A program made the position numbers and the translations under genes. The notes under the pieces were generated by a model. It was not told the DNA's origin and ran no database searches. It was given only the letters and a program-made list of their open reading frames with translations. From Spartobacteria bacterium (GTDB lineage: Bacteria; Verrucomicrobiota; Verrucomicrobiia; Chthoniobacterales; UBA6821), in assembly GCA_947471565.1 (NCBI GenBank), contig CANIVT010000003.1, positions 1 to 64,000 of the forward strand: a stretch of 64,000 nt of DNA, given 5' to 3'. This document shows, one piece after another, positions 1-7,869 of the stretch. Position 1 is the stretch's first letter; each line of letters opens with the position of its first letter.

Positions 1-1
1 G

Positions 2-2242
2 CCCCTCTCCGCGGAGAGCGTCCTGAAATCCATTCTACTACCATCCATCAACCCTGGCAATGTAACTGCCAAGCAGATGCTCTCTGATCTGGAACAACCG
101 GGGATTTATAACAAGACGATCACCCCGAAATTCGCAGCTCAGAGGGATGAGGTGACGCGCTTGCTGGGTGAGGCTTCTGGATTTGCCGAGAGTGGCCGTA
201 ACGATCTGGCCCTCCGCAGGTACGAATCGATCCTGACCATCGACCCATACAATACTGCAGCGCGCAAAGGCATGGAATCGATTCACAACTCGGGGATTAA
301 GTATGCCGACGAGGCCTACAATGAAACCCGCAGCCGCATGCTTTGGCAGGTGGAAAAGGCCTGGGAGCGCCCACCCCGCAAATCCAAGCAGGGACGCACG
401 ACTGAGTCCACGGGTCGCCAACAGGATGTGCGCGGAACAGACCAGATCATTGACAAACTCAATTCGATTGTGATCGACAAGATCGATCTCAGCGATTCTC
501 CGATCAGTGAGGCGGTAGAATACCTGAAACAGAAGAGCGTCTCGCTCGACCCCAATAAAAAAGGGGTGAATATCTTCCTCAAATTGGCTCAACCAGGTCT
601 CCAGCCATCGGTTGCCACGGCCTCTGCCACACCTGCCACTAGCGGCGTCACACCTTCTGTCCCCGCGCCGGTCGCCTCACCCCCTTCGGCGGAAGCACAT
701 CTCACTCTTTCCCTCAACCATGTGCCCTTATACGTGGCACTCGACTACATCGCAAAGCTCTCCAGCATGAAACTCAAGATCGATCCGTATGCGGTATCGA
801 TCGTTCCCCTCTCCGAACCTACGGATGTTTTAGTCACGAAGGAATATCAGGTGCCCCCGACTTTCATCCCGCCCAAATCCCTTGATTCCACAGGGGCACT
901 TCCTCAGCCCGGCTCAGCAGGAGTCCCTGACCCTAACAAGGCCCGCGTGGCACAGCGCATGGATGCCAAAGATTACTTGGTATCCCAAGGAGTCGAGTTC
1001 CCCCCTGGAGCCAGCGCAAACTATCTGGCTGCGGGTAGCAAACTAATTATCCGAAACACTCGGGACAACATAGACGTGATCGACTCTCTGGTTGATGCCG
1101 CCATGGGTGTGTCACCCTCCCAAGTGGATATCCAGACCAAGTTCCTTGAAATCAATCAAAACAACCTTCAGGAACTCGGCTTCGACTGGTTGCTCGGCCC
1201 TTTCAGTATAGGAGGAGGTATGTACGGAAACGGGGGGGGAAGTGGCACCAATGTTAACTCAGCCAACTACCCATTCGGAAACCCCATGGGGACAGGAGCT
1301 GTTATGAACCCGGTCGGAGGCGTCAGGTCGGGAGACCAGTCAATTTCTGGGAATTCCGTGGATGCATTGATAGCCGGTCAACTAGGAGTCTCCACGGCAC
1401 CTGCCCCTGGCATTTTCAGCATCGCGGGAGTTTTTTCTGAACCGCAGTTCCAACTAGTCATCCGTGCCCTCAACCAGAAAAAGGGTGTCGACCTTATGTC
1501 ATCTCCCAAAGTCACGACTAAAAGTGGCGTCAAGGCAACAGTTAGGGTTGTCAACGAGTTTATTTACCCGAGACAATATCAGCCCCCTCAAGTCCCCCAG
1601 AGCACGCAACGACTGATAGTTGGCAATGCAAATGGCACTATTCTTAACAACCAAACACCTCCCACAGTAACCCCGTCATTTCCAACTGATTTCACCAAAC
1701 AGGATTTGGGAGTCGTTCTCGAAGTAAAACCCACCATAGGTCCTGATGGCTACACCATCGATTTGGAACTGAATCCTAGGGTTACTGACTTTGATGGCTT
1801 TATCAACTATGGATCACCAATCAATACAGTCGGATATGAAAGATCTACTCTTAGCCCTTTATTGCTTGAACCATTTGTTCAGACCCTAACCACGAACACA
1901 ATTAACCAACCGGTATTCTCAGTTCGCGAAGTAAACACCTTTGTCACGGTTTGGGATGGTCAGACGATAGCACTTGGGGGATTGATTCGTGAAGATGTGC
2001 AGAAAATTCAGGATAAGGTTCCCTTCCTCGGGGATGTTCCTCTTGCAGGTCGACTCTTCCGCTCCGAAGCGGATCAAAAGCTCAAGAAGAACCTCGTGAT
2101 TTTCGTCACTCCAAGGATCTTGGATGCCGACGGTCAACCCCGGCGCGGCGATGTGGAGGAACCCGACATCGTGAGGCCTTTGGGATTGCCTGCCGATCTC
2201 CCGGGTCCAACCTACTCATCTCCTGTGACAGGTGGAAAATAG
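2..2242 (+). CDS. Secretin-family outer-membrane protein, Amuc_1098 type (5' end cut by window)
   Basis: The frame is open to the left edge, so the first ATG at 77 is probably internal and the N-terminus lies outside. A short TPR-like repeat (alternating Ala/Leu positions near 130-260 nt) precedes an N-domain region. The C-terminal half is a bacterial secretin: it ends with the typical VPFLGDVPLAGRLF and NLVIFVTPRIL segments. It should form the multimeric outer-membrane channel of a type IV pilus or type II secretion-like machine. A Pro/Ala/Ser-rich linker (about 600-700 nt) and a Gly/Asn-rich stretch (about 1200-1330 nt) interrupt the domains. Resemblance to verrucomicrobial Amuc_1098-like secretins is from memory. 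The gene stands 75 bp before coaE. Confidence 0.85.
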   Translation, partial: PLSAESVLKSILLPSINPGNVTAKQMLSDLEQPGIYNKTITPKFAAQRDEVTRLLGEASGFAESGRNDLALRRYESILTIDPYNTAARKGMESIHNSGIKYADEAYNETRSRMLWQVEKAWERPPRKSKQGRTTESTGRQQDVRGTDQIIDKLNSIVIDKIDLSDSPISEAVEYLKQKSVSLDPNKKGVNIFLKLAQPGLQPSVATASATPATSGVTPSVPAPVASPPSAEAHLTLSLNHVPLYVALDYIAKLSSMKLKIDPYAVSIVPLSEPTDVLVTKEYQVPPTFIPPKSLDSTGALPQPGSAGVPDPNKARVAQRMDAKDYLVSQGVEFPPGASANYLAAGSKLIIRNTRDNIDVIDSLVDAAMGVSPSQVDIQTKFLEINQNNLQELGFDWLLGPFSIGGGMYGNGGGSGTNVNSANYPFGNPMGTGAVMNPVGGVRSGDQSISGNSVDALIAGQLGVSTAPAPGIFSIAGVFSEPQFQLVIRALNQKKGVDLMSSPKVTTKSGVKATVRVVNEFIYPRQYQPPQVPQSTQRLIVGNANGTILNNQTPPTVTPSFPTDFTKQDLGVVLEVKPTIGPDGYTIDLELNPRVTDFDGFINYGSPINTVGYERSTLSPLLLEPFVQTLTTNTINQPVFSVREVNTFVTVWDGQTIALGGLIREDVQKIQDKVPFLGDVPLAGRLFRSEADQKLKKNLVIFVTPRILDADGQPRRGDVEEPDIVRPLGLPADLPGPTYSSPVTGGK

Positions 2243-2317
2243 GATCTCCGGGGCCCGCCCTGAGAGATGGTTGCCAATCCTGCAGGAGTGTTTTAATCGC
2301 TTTCGTCAGCACGCCTC

Positions 2318-2932
2318 ATGCCTTCCCTTGCCATCACAGGAACCCTAGGCAGTGGCAAGTCGGTGCTTCTCCACGCAGTGATCGAACAACTCACTCAGCA
2401 AGGGTTTCCTGTAACGTCCTATTCCGCCGATGAAGAAAACAGGCGACTCCTGCTGGAAGATAAGGAGGTTTGCACCGAAATAGCCTGCTCTCTGGGAAAG
2501 GAGTTTCTCGATCCTCAGGGTCTCCCCGATCGAGTGAAACTAGCGAACCTCATCAGTACGGATCTAGGAGCCCGAAAAATACTGGAAGGCATCATGCATC
2601 CGCGACTCGAATCAATTTGGCGTCCGTTGGCCGAGCTGCATCGTGGAGAAAAATCATCGTTCTTTATTGCGGAAATCCCCCTGCTTTACGAAAAAGGTCT
2701 CTCGGGTTATTTCGACAGGGTTCTCGTGACCGGATGTTCCGATAGTATCCGCAAATCACGGCTCAAAGATAACCGATCGATTTCAAACAGTCAGGCCGAG
2801 CAGTGGCTCTCCATCCAGCAATCCCAAGACCATAAAATACCCCTCGCGGATCATCTCTTTTGGAATGATGGTTCGCCGGAATCGATGAAACGTCAAGTTT
2901 CCCAACTCCTTCGATATCAGAGCACCCCATGA
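2318..2932 (+). CDS. coaE: Dephospho-CoA kinase
   Basis: This cytoplasmic kinase phosphorylates the 3'-OH of dephospho-CoA with ATP, the last step of coenzyme A synthesis. The 204-residue product has the family length. Residues 8-15 (GTLGSGKS) form the P-loop. The AEIPLLYEKG segment and the following VLVTGCSDSIRKSRL segment fit the CoaE CoA-binding and lid region, although this copy is fairly divergent (the usual RD of RDxxR is missing from the segment with KDNR). It overlaps rho by four bases (ATGA), so the two are translationally coupled. Confidence 0.9.
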   Translation: MPSLAITGTLGSGKSVLLHAVIEQLTQQGFPVTSYSADEENRRLLLEDKEVCTEIACSLGKEFLDPQGLPDRVKLANLISTDLGARKILEGIMHPRLESIWRPLAELHRGEKSSFFIAEIPLLYEKGLSGYFDRVLVTGCSDSIRKSRLKDNRSISNSQAEQWLSIQQSQDHKIPLADHLFWNDGSPESMKRQVSQLLRYQSTP

Positions 2933-4248
2933 AAGAATCGGAAGACATCCCGGAGGCGACCGAGGAACACCGCCAGGTCAACGAAGCGCCTCCTGCACCC
3001 ATTGATCTGAACGCGCTCCAAAAGCTCGGACAGGCTGAGCTCTTTGCCATGGCCGCGGAGAGGAGGCTGCATGCTTTCCATGACTCTTCCAAACATCATC
3101 TGGTCTTCGAGATCATCCGGGATCAGGTGAAGCGCGGAGGCATTGCCGCCGCCGAGGGCATCCTCGAATTCGCTCCTGATGCCCCGATGATCCGCTGGGC
3201 GATCGTGAATTTCCAACCAACCCCCTCGGACCTTACCCTTCCGGTCAGCCTGCTCCGTCAGTATGAGTTACGCCCCGGGCTCAAGCTCACCGGCACAATC
3301 GGCCTCCAGAGCGAACGACGCCTCTCCATGTCGACGATCACCTCCATCGAAGGGATCCCGGTCTCGGAATGGAAGCCCCCTGTGGAATTCGATAAGCTGA
3401 CCGCCATGTTCCCGAACCGTAGGATCTACCTGGAGCAACCGGGCAAGACAAATCCCACCGCACGAGCCGTGGATCTCATTGCTCCCCTCGGCATGGGACA
3501 GCGCGGGCTCATCGTGGCCCCTCCCCGGGTCGGGAAGACCATGATGCTCAAAAGTCTGGCGCTCGCCATCCGGGCAAATCATCCGGATGTTCACCTGATG
3601 CTACTCCTCGTGGACGAGCGTCCCGAGGAGGTGACCGACTTACGCCGATCGCTGGACTGCGATATCTTCAGCTCCACGTTCGATGAACCGACTTCCCGGC
3701 ACGTTCAGGTCTCCGAAATGGTCTCCGAGCGCTCCAAGCGCCTTGTGGAACTCGGAAAGGATGTCGTGATCCTGGTGGACAGTATCACCCGCCTTTCTCG
3801 CGGCTATAACAACAACATCAAGGGCAAGGGACGCACCATGAGCGGCGGCGTCGACTCCGGAGCCCTCGCCCGGCCCAAACGATTCTTTGGTTCCGCCCGC
3901 AATGTGGAGGAGGGTGGTAGCCTGACGATCCTTGCCACCGCGCTCGTGGAAACCCACAGCCGCATGGATGACCTGATCTTCGAGGAATACAAGGGAACGG
4001 GTAATATGGAGATCTATCTCGATCGCTCCATCATGGAGCAGCGTATCTTCCCGGCCATCCACATCACCAAGTCGGGAACACGCCGTGAAGAACTTCTCTA
4101 CCATCCCGACGAATACGACCGCATCCTCCAACTTCGCAGGCAACTCATGGAAATCCCGGCCGCTGAGGCGATGCAGATCCTCTCGCTCAATCTCGAGACA
4201 ACCAAGACCAACGCGGAACTTCTTCTGGCTGGTCTCAAAGGGCTCTAG
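2929..4248 (+). CDS. rho: Transcription termination factor Rho
   Basis: Rho is a hexameric RNA-dependent ATPase that ends transcription. The 439-residue protein has an acidic N-terminal extension (about 1-30), an RNA-binding OB-fold region (about 75-155) and a RecA-like motor. The P-loop APPRVGKT lies near residues 196-203, followed by [12 protein letters not shown], the Walker B segment [11 protein letters not shown], the loop SGGVDSGAL, and [15 protein letters not shown]. The RNP1 motif expected in the OB-fold (GFGFLR in E. coli) is replaced by a segment reading APMIRWA. The motor is highly conserved, so the identity is secure. The start overlaps the coaE stop. The 3' end runs into a 9-bp tandem repeat that contains the stop codon. 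Confidence 0.97.
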   Translation: MKESEDIPEATEEHRQVNEAPPAPIDLNALQKLGQAELFAMAAERRLHAFHDSSKHHLVFEIIRDQVKRGGIAAAEGILEFAPDAPMIRWAIVNFQPTPSDLTLPVSLLRQYELRPGLKLTGTIGLQSERRLSMSTITSIEGIPVSEWKPPVEFDKLTAMFPNRRIYLEQPGKTNPTARAVDLIAPLGMGQRGLIVAPPRVGKTMMLKSLALAIRANHPDVHLMLLLVDERPEEVTDLRRSLDCDIFSSTFDEPTSRHVQVSEMVSERSKRLVELGKDVVILVDSITRLSRGYNNNIKGKGRTMSGGVDSGALARPKRFFGSARNVEEGGSLTILATALVETHSRMDDLIFEEYKGTGNMEIYLDRSIMEQRIFPAIHITKSGTRREELLYHPDEYDRILQLRRQLMEIPAAEAMQILSLNLETTKTNAELLLAGLKGL

Positions 4249-4266
4249 GGGCTCTAGGGGCTCTGG
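4240..4266. repeat. 9-bp tandem repeat, three copies, over the rho stop codon
   Basis: GGGCTCTAG occurs twice perfectly (4240-4248, 4249-4257), then once as GGGCTCTGG (4258-4266). The first copy supplies the rho stop TAG, so copy-number change would leave the stop in place. It sits in the 43-bp gap between the convergent rho and rhomboid genes. Confidence 0.9.
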
Positions 4267-4291
4267 GACATTCCTCCCTTTCAATCTTTCC

Positions 4292-4933
4292 TTATTTGTG
4301 AGGGATCGCGGGTGGCATCTCCGGCAACGCCCTGATCAGCCCCAGCTTCCTATAAATCAGGCAGACCACGAAACCGGCGATAGCGCCGCCCAGGTGCGCC
4401 AGATGACCAATTCCGGGTTCGATACGGAGGAACCAGCAAAGCAACGAGACGATCACCACCAACCATCCCAGCATGGCAGCTTTCATCCGCACGGGAATGA
4501 CGAAAAAGATCAAGGCCGTGATCTCAAGACGGGGCAGCAGGGTGGCGAATCCCGTCAGGAGCCCGCAAACCGCTCCCGAGGCCCCCACCAGATCGACACT
4601 CTGGGATGAGGAGTAAGTTTGGAGGATACCTCCTGCCAGGGCCGCGACGACGTAGAGCAGGAGATAGCGCCAGGCTCCGAGTAACTCTTCCAGGATCGGA
4701 CCAGTGAACCAGAGTGCCACCATGTTCACCATCAGGTGAAAGAGATTCCCCTGGAGGAAGGCGTGTGTCAGGAACTGCCACCACTCCCCATCCCCTATTC
4801 CCTCGAGGCTCAATGCCATGATCGGAAAAAGAGAACTATCGAAAAAAAGGCGGAAGATTTCCTCGGTCAGAAAAAGGGCTGCGTTGATCCCGATCAGGAT
4901 CAGGGTGACGGGAGATTCTCTCAGCCGCTCCAT
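4292..4933 (-). CDS. Rhomboid-family intramembrane serine protease
   Basis: This is a polytopic membrane protein of 213 residues with about six hydrophobic segments. The rhomboid hallmarks are visible: WxxxTHAF with HLMVN at residues 52-70, catalytic Ser119 in GASG (117-120), and catalytic His180 in AHLGG followed by a small-residue helix. It should cleave transmembrane helices of other proteins within the bilayer; the substrate cannot be predicted. It is convergent with rho and lies 26 bp downstream of the lipid kinase stop on the same strand. Confidence 0.92.
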   Translation of the reverse strand: MERLRESPVTLILIGINAALFLTEEIFRLFFDSSLFPIMALSLEGIGDGEWWQFLTHAFLQGNLFHLMVNMVALWFTGPILEELLGAWRYLLLYVVAALAGGILQTYSSSQSVDLVGASGAVCGLLTGFATLLPRLEITALIFFVIPVRMKAAMLGWLVVIVSLLCWFLRIEPGIGHLAHLGGAIAGFVVCLIYRKLGLIRALPEMPPAIPHK

Positions 4934-4959
4934 CGGAAATCCTTAAGGTCAGAGCACGA

Positions 4960-5859
4960 TCAGCGAACTGCCTCAGGCAAGGGTGCCAGGACCTTCAGCA
5001 CGTCACGCTCGAGCCCAAAGGTCAGCGGAATATACCCCGCCATCTCCCCATCGAGCTCAAAAGGAACGGGTTCCTCGGAACTCACACGGAGGGAGGTCGT
5101 CTGGAAATATTCCACATCTTCCAGACCGGCATGCTGTCCGATGAGGATCGCGTGCATATAGCGAAGAAGATCCCACGGGCTCTGGTTACGGAAGAGCAGG
5201 ACATCGATCAACCCGTCGCTGGGCGACCCCTGACGGAACATCTTGAAGGGGCCCCCGTAGTAGCGTCCGTTCCCGATGAGCAGGAAGGAAGCCACCCGTT
5301 CCCTACCCTCCGCATCCAGCAGATGCACCAACGGTGGTTTAGCCCCGGCAATCTGTGCCAGCGAGAGCAGGTAACTCAGTGGGCCGAGGGCTTTTTTGGA
5401 TTCCCTCGTCGTACGCCGCACCACCTCCGCGTCAAGGCCTACTCCCGCCAACTGGACAAATCGGCGCCGACCCCCAGGGGTATCGGCGTAGGGAAGATCG
5501 ATCTGGCGCGTCACCCCGGAGGAGATCACCTCCCAAGCCTTCTCCAGTGAATGAGTGGGAATCCCGAGTTCCATTGCGAAGACATTCATCGTGCCCACCG
5601 GAAGAATCCCGAGGGAGATCCCCTCGATTCCTGAGGCCATAAGTCCATTCACCACCTCATTGACGGTCCCATCCCCGCCGGCCGCGACAATGGTGGAAAA
5701 ACCTTGGGCAATACCTTCCCTCGCGATCTGCTCGGCATCACCGGGATGGGCGCTCTGACGGATCTCGGCATCACCGCTAAGAGCGTGCAACCGGTCGGAC
5801 AAACGGCCCGCCTTTTCACTTCGGGCGGCTGGATTAAGGATAATCAGGGGTTTGTTCAC
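4960..5859 (-). CDS. Diacylglycerol/lipid kinase family protein (YegS/BmrU-like)
   Basis: The product belongs to the DAGK catalytic-domain family. The N-terminus reads KPLIILNPAARS, followed by the nucleotide-binding AAGGDGTVNEVVNGL segment, LGILPVGTMNVFA, and FQLAGVGLDAEVV; the C-terminal beta-sandwich ends in FELDGE. It probably phosphorylates a membrane lipid such as diacylglycerol. The frame is open to 6018, but a start there would overlap divergent rsmD. I chose the GTG at 5859, giving 299 residues, the usual length, with four residues before the conserved beta strand. No strong Shine-Dalgarno sequence is visible, so TTG codons a little upstream remain possible. Confidence 0.87.
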   Translation of the reverse strand: MNKPLIILNPAARSEKAGRLSDRLHALSGDAEIRQSAHPGDAEQIAREGIAQGFSTIVAAGGDGTVNEVVNGLMASGIEGISLGILPVGTMNVFAMELGIPTHSLEKAWEVISSGVTRQIDLPYADTPGGRRRFVQLAGVGLDAEVVRRTTRESKKALGPLSYLLSLAQIAGAKPPLVHLLDAEGRERVASFLLIGNGRYYGGPFKMFRQGSPSDGLIDVLLFRNQSPWDLLRYMHAILIGQHAGLEDVEYFQTTSLRVSSEEPVPFELDGEMAGYIPLTFGLERDVLKVLAPLPEAVR

Positions 5860-5951
5860 ACTTTCAAAACTTGTTGGGAGACTTACCTTGTTCCGGTGCA
5901 AACGATTGCCAAGTTCTTTCTTTGTCCCAGGATTGTGCCATCTCTCGTCCC

Positions 5952-6554
5952 ATGCGCGTGATTTCCGGAACAGCGGGCGGACTCGCCTTGAAATCCCCCG
6001 GAAAAGGGACCCGGCCAACGATGGATCGCGTCAAGGCGGCCATTTTCTCTTCCCTCGGCGATCTGGTGCCAGGGGCGCGAGCGCTCGATCTTTTTGCTGG
6101 CAGCGGCTCTCTAGGCATCGAGGCCCTGAGTCGAGGGGCAGCCTCTGCCGTGTTCGTGGAGCATCATGGCCCGACCGCAGGAATCATCCGGAATAATCTC
6201 CGCACGACCCGTCTGGAAGGGAGTGTCCAGCAGATGGATGTCTCCCGATTTCTGGATCTCTATGCGGAGACAGGAATGCTCGATCTCGTCTTTGCCGATC
6301 CTCCTTACCTTAAGGAACACAGGGAACAGGGCGGATCCGGGGAAGATGCTCCGCCAAACCCCGCCGACCTCCTCCTCTCGCATCCCAAACTTCGCCTGAT
6401 CCTCAGTTCGCAGGGCCTGCTGATCTTGGAGTGCGAACGTCGCCAACCTCTCCCCTCGCTGGGAGCCTGGGAAATCCTCTCCGACCGATCCTATGGGGAA
6501 TCACGGATTCTGATCCTGCGCCCGTTGCCACTCTCGGCACTTCCGACCGCATGA
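5952..6554 (+). CDS. rsmD: 16S rRNA (guanine(966)-N(2))-methyltransferase
   Basis: RsmD methylates G966 of 16S rRNA using S-adenosylmethionine. The 201-residue protein starts MRVISGTAGG as the family does, followed by RPTMDRVKAAIFSSL. The SAM-binding motif is LDLFAGSGSLGIEAL and the catalytic motif is VFADPPY. The ATG at 5952 was preferred to upstream in-frame starts because it aligns with the conserved N-terminus. It is divergent from the lipid kinase and is followed after 13 bp by waaA, probably on the same transcript. Confidence 0.95.
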   Translation: MRVISGTAGGLALKSPGKGTRPTMDRVKAAIFSSLGDLVPGARALDLFAGSGSLGIEALSRGAASAVFVEHHGPTAGIIRNNLRTTRLEGSVQQMDVSRFLDLYAETGMLDLVFADPPYLKEHREQGGSGEDAPPNPADLLLSHPKLRLILSSQGLLILECERRQPLPSLGAWEILSDRSYGESRILILRPLPLSALPTA

Positions 6555-6567
6555 CCTCGAGCACGCC

Positions 6568-7827
6568 ATGAGCCGATTGATTCTCTTTCTCTACAATCTG
6601 CTGTTCCTGCCAACCCTCTTGATCCTTCTTCCGGGGTATCTCCTTCGGATCAAGAAACGCGGCGGCTACGGGCACAAGGCGGCCCAGCGTCTGGGGATAC
6701 TCGATTACGAAACATTGGAACGCATCGGCAGAGGCCGAATCTGGATTCATGCCGTCAGCGTCGGGGAAGCAGGTATCGCCCTGAAATTCATCAGGGAGTT
6801 TCACTCTCGCAATTCCGATGCACGATTTCTCGTCAGTTCCACAACCTCAACGGGATTGGCCATCTTGGAACGCTCTGCCTCTCCATGGCTGGAGCCGATC
6901 GCCAACCCGGTTGACTTTCCCTTCATCACGGGCCGACTCCTAAAGCAGCTACGCCCCTCCGCCCTTCTCTTTGTGGAAGCCGATCTCTGGCCAAACAGGG
7001 TCGCCGCTGCGAAAAAACTTGGTATTCCCGTCGTCCTGCTGAATGCGCGCCTGTCTTCCCGATCGGAACGGCGCTTCCGGATGCTGGGCCCGTTTGCCTC
7101 CGCTTGGTTCAACCAACTCGATCTCATCACGCTTTCCGAAGACGGAGATGGCGAGCGATTCCTCTCTCTGGGAGTCCGCCCCGATATTCTCCGCGTAACC
7201 GGGAACATCAAGTATGACTCTGCTCTTAGCCAATGCCCCCCTCTCGAACAAGTGCCCACCCTTCTTGCTGCAAGCACCCATGCCGGCGAGGAGGAGGAAA
7301 TCGCCAGGGCTTACCGTGTGCTTCATGATGAATATCCCGGGCTACGCCTTGTGATCGCGCCACGCCATGTCGAAAGAAGGCAGGAAATTCGTCAAGCCCT
7401 GATGGCCCTCGGTCTTCCGTGCCATCTCCGCTCGGAAGGCGGCAATCCATCGATTGAGGCGTTGATTCTGGACACCACGGGAGAGCTCGCTTCCTGGTAT
7501 CCGAGAGCCACCGTTGTCTTCGTCGGAAAAAGCCTATCCTGCTCGATCAATAAAGGGGGACAAAACATGATCGAGCCACTGCAGGCGGGCGTTCCCGTGC
7601 TGATCGGACCCCTCACTGGCAACTTTGAACCGCTTGCCACACAACTCTGCGATTCAGGGGCGGCACTCCGCGTGAATGATCATCGCGACATGATAGACGC
7701 CGTCCGCTCACTGCTCGGCAATCAGTCAAAACGCGTAGCCATGATCACAGCTGCTGCAGGTGTCCTCAAACCCCACCAAGGTGCGGCTCAGCGCAATTGC
7801 GAGCTTCTTGAAGGACTGATGGGTTGA
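6568..7827 (+). CDS. waaA: 3-deoxy-D-manno-octulosonic acid (Kdo) transferase
   Basis: WaaA (KdtA) adds Kdo from CMP-Kdo to lipid A precursors at the inner-membrane face, so the organism makes lipopolysaccharide. The 419-residue protein begins with a hydrophobic anchor (about 4-26). It then has the HAVSVGE motif and the C-terminal nucleotide-sugar site near residues 325-350, here VGKSL followed by GGQNMIEP and GVPVLIGP. Many proteobacterial enzymes have GGHN where this one has GGQN. It follows rsmD by 13 bp and converges with the PHP/glycosyltransferase gene. Confidence 0.93.
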   Translation: MSRLILFLYNLLFLPTLLILLPGYLLRIKKRGGYGHKAAQRLGILDYETLERIGRGRIWIHAVSVGEAGIALKFIREFHSRNSDARFLVSSTTSTGLAILERSASPWLEPIANPVDFPFITGRLLKQLRPSALLFVEADLWPNRVAAAKKLGIPVVLLNARLSSRSERRFRMLGPFASAWFNQLDLITLSEDGDGERFLSLGVRPDILRVTGNIKYDSALSQCPPLEQVPTLLAASTHAGEEEEIARAYRVLHDEYPGLRLVIAPRHVERRQEIRQALMALGLPCHLRSEGGNPSIEALILDTTGELASWYPRATVVFVGKSLSCSINKGGQNMIEPLQAGVPVLIGPLTGNFEPLATQLCDSGAALRVNDHRDMIDAVRSLLGNQSKRVAMITAAAGVLKPHQGAAQRNCELLEGLMG

Positions 7828-7834
7828 ACCCCTC

Positions 7835-7862
7835 TTCATCCTTCATCCTTCATCCTTCATCC
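7835..7862. repeat. 7-bp tandem repeat (TTCATCC) x4 between convergent genes
   Basis: Four perfect copies of TTCATCC run from 7835 to 7862 in the 42-bp gap between the stop codons of waaA and the leftward PHP/GT4 gene. No hairpin terminator is visible here. Confidence 0.95.
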
Positions 7863-7869
7863 TTTTCTT

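Noticed and set aside
1200-1330. Gly/Asn-rich segment of the secretin as a possible foreign insertion
   Set aside because: Frame and composition continue smoothly; such loops occur in secretins of this type.
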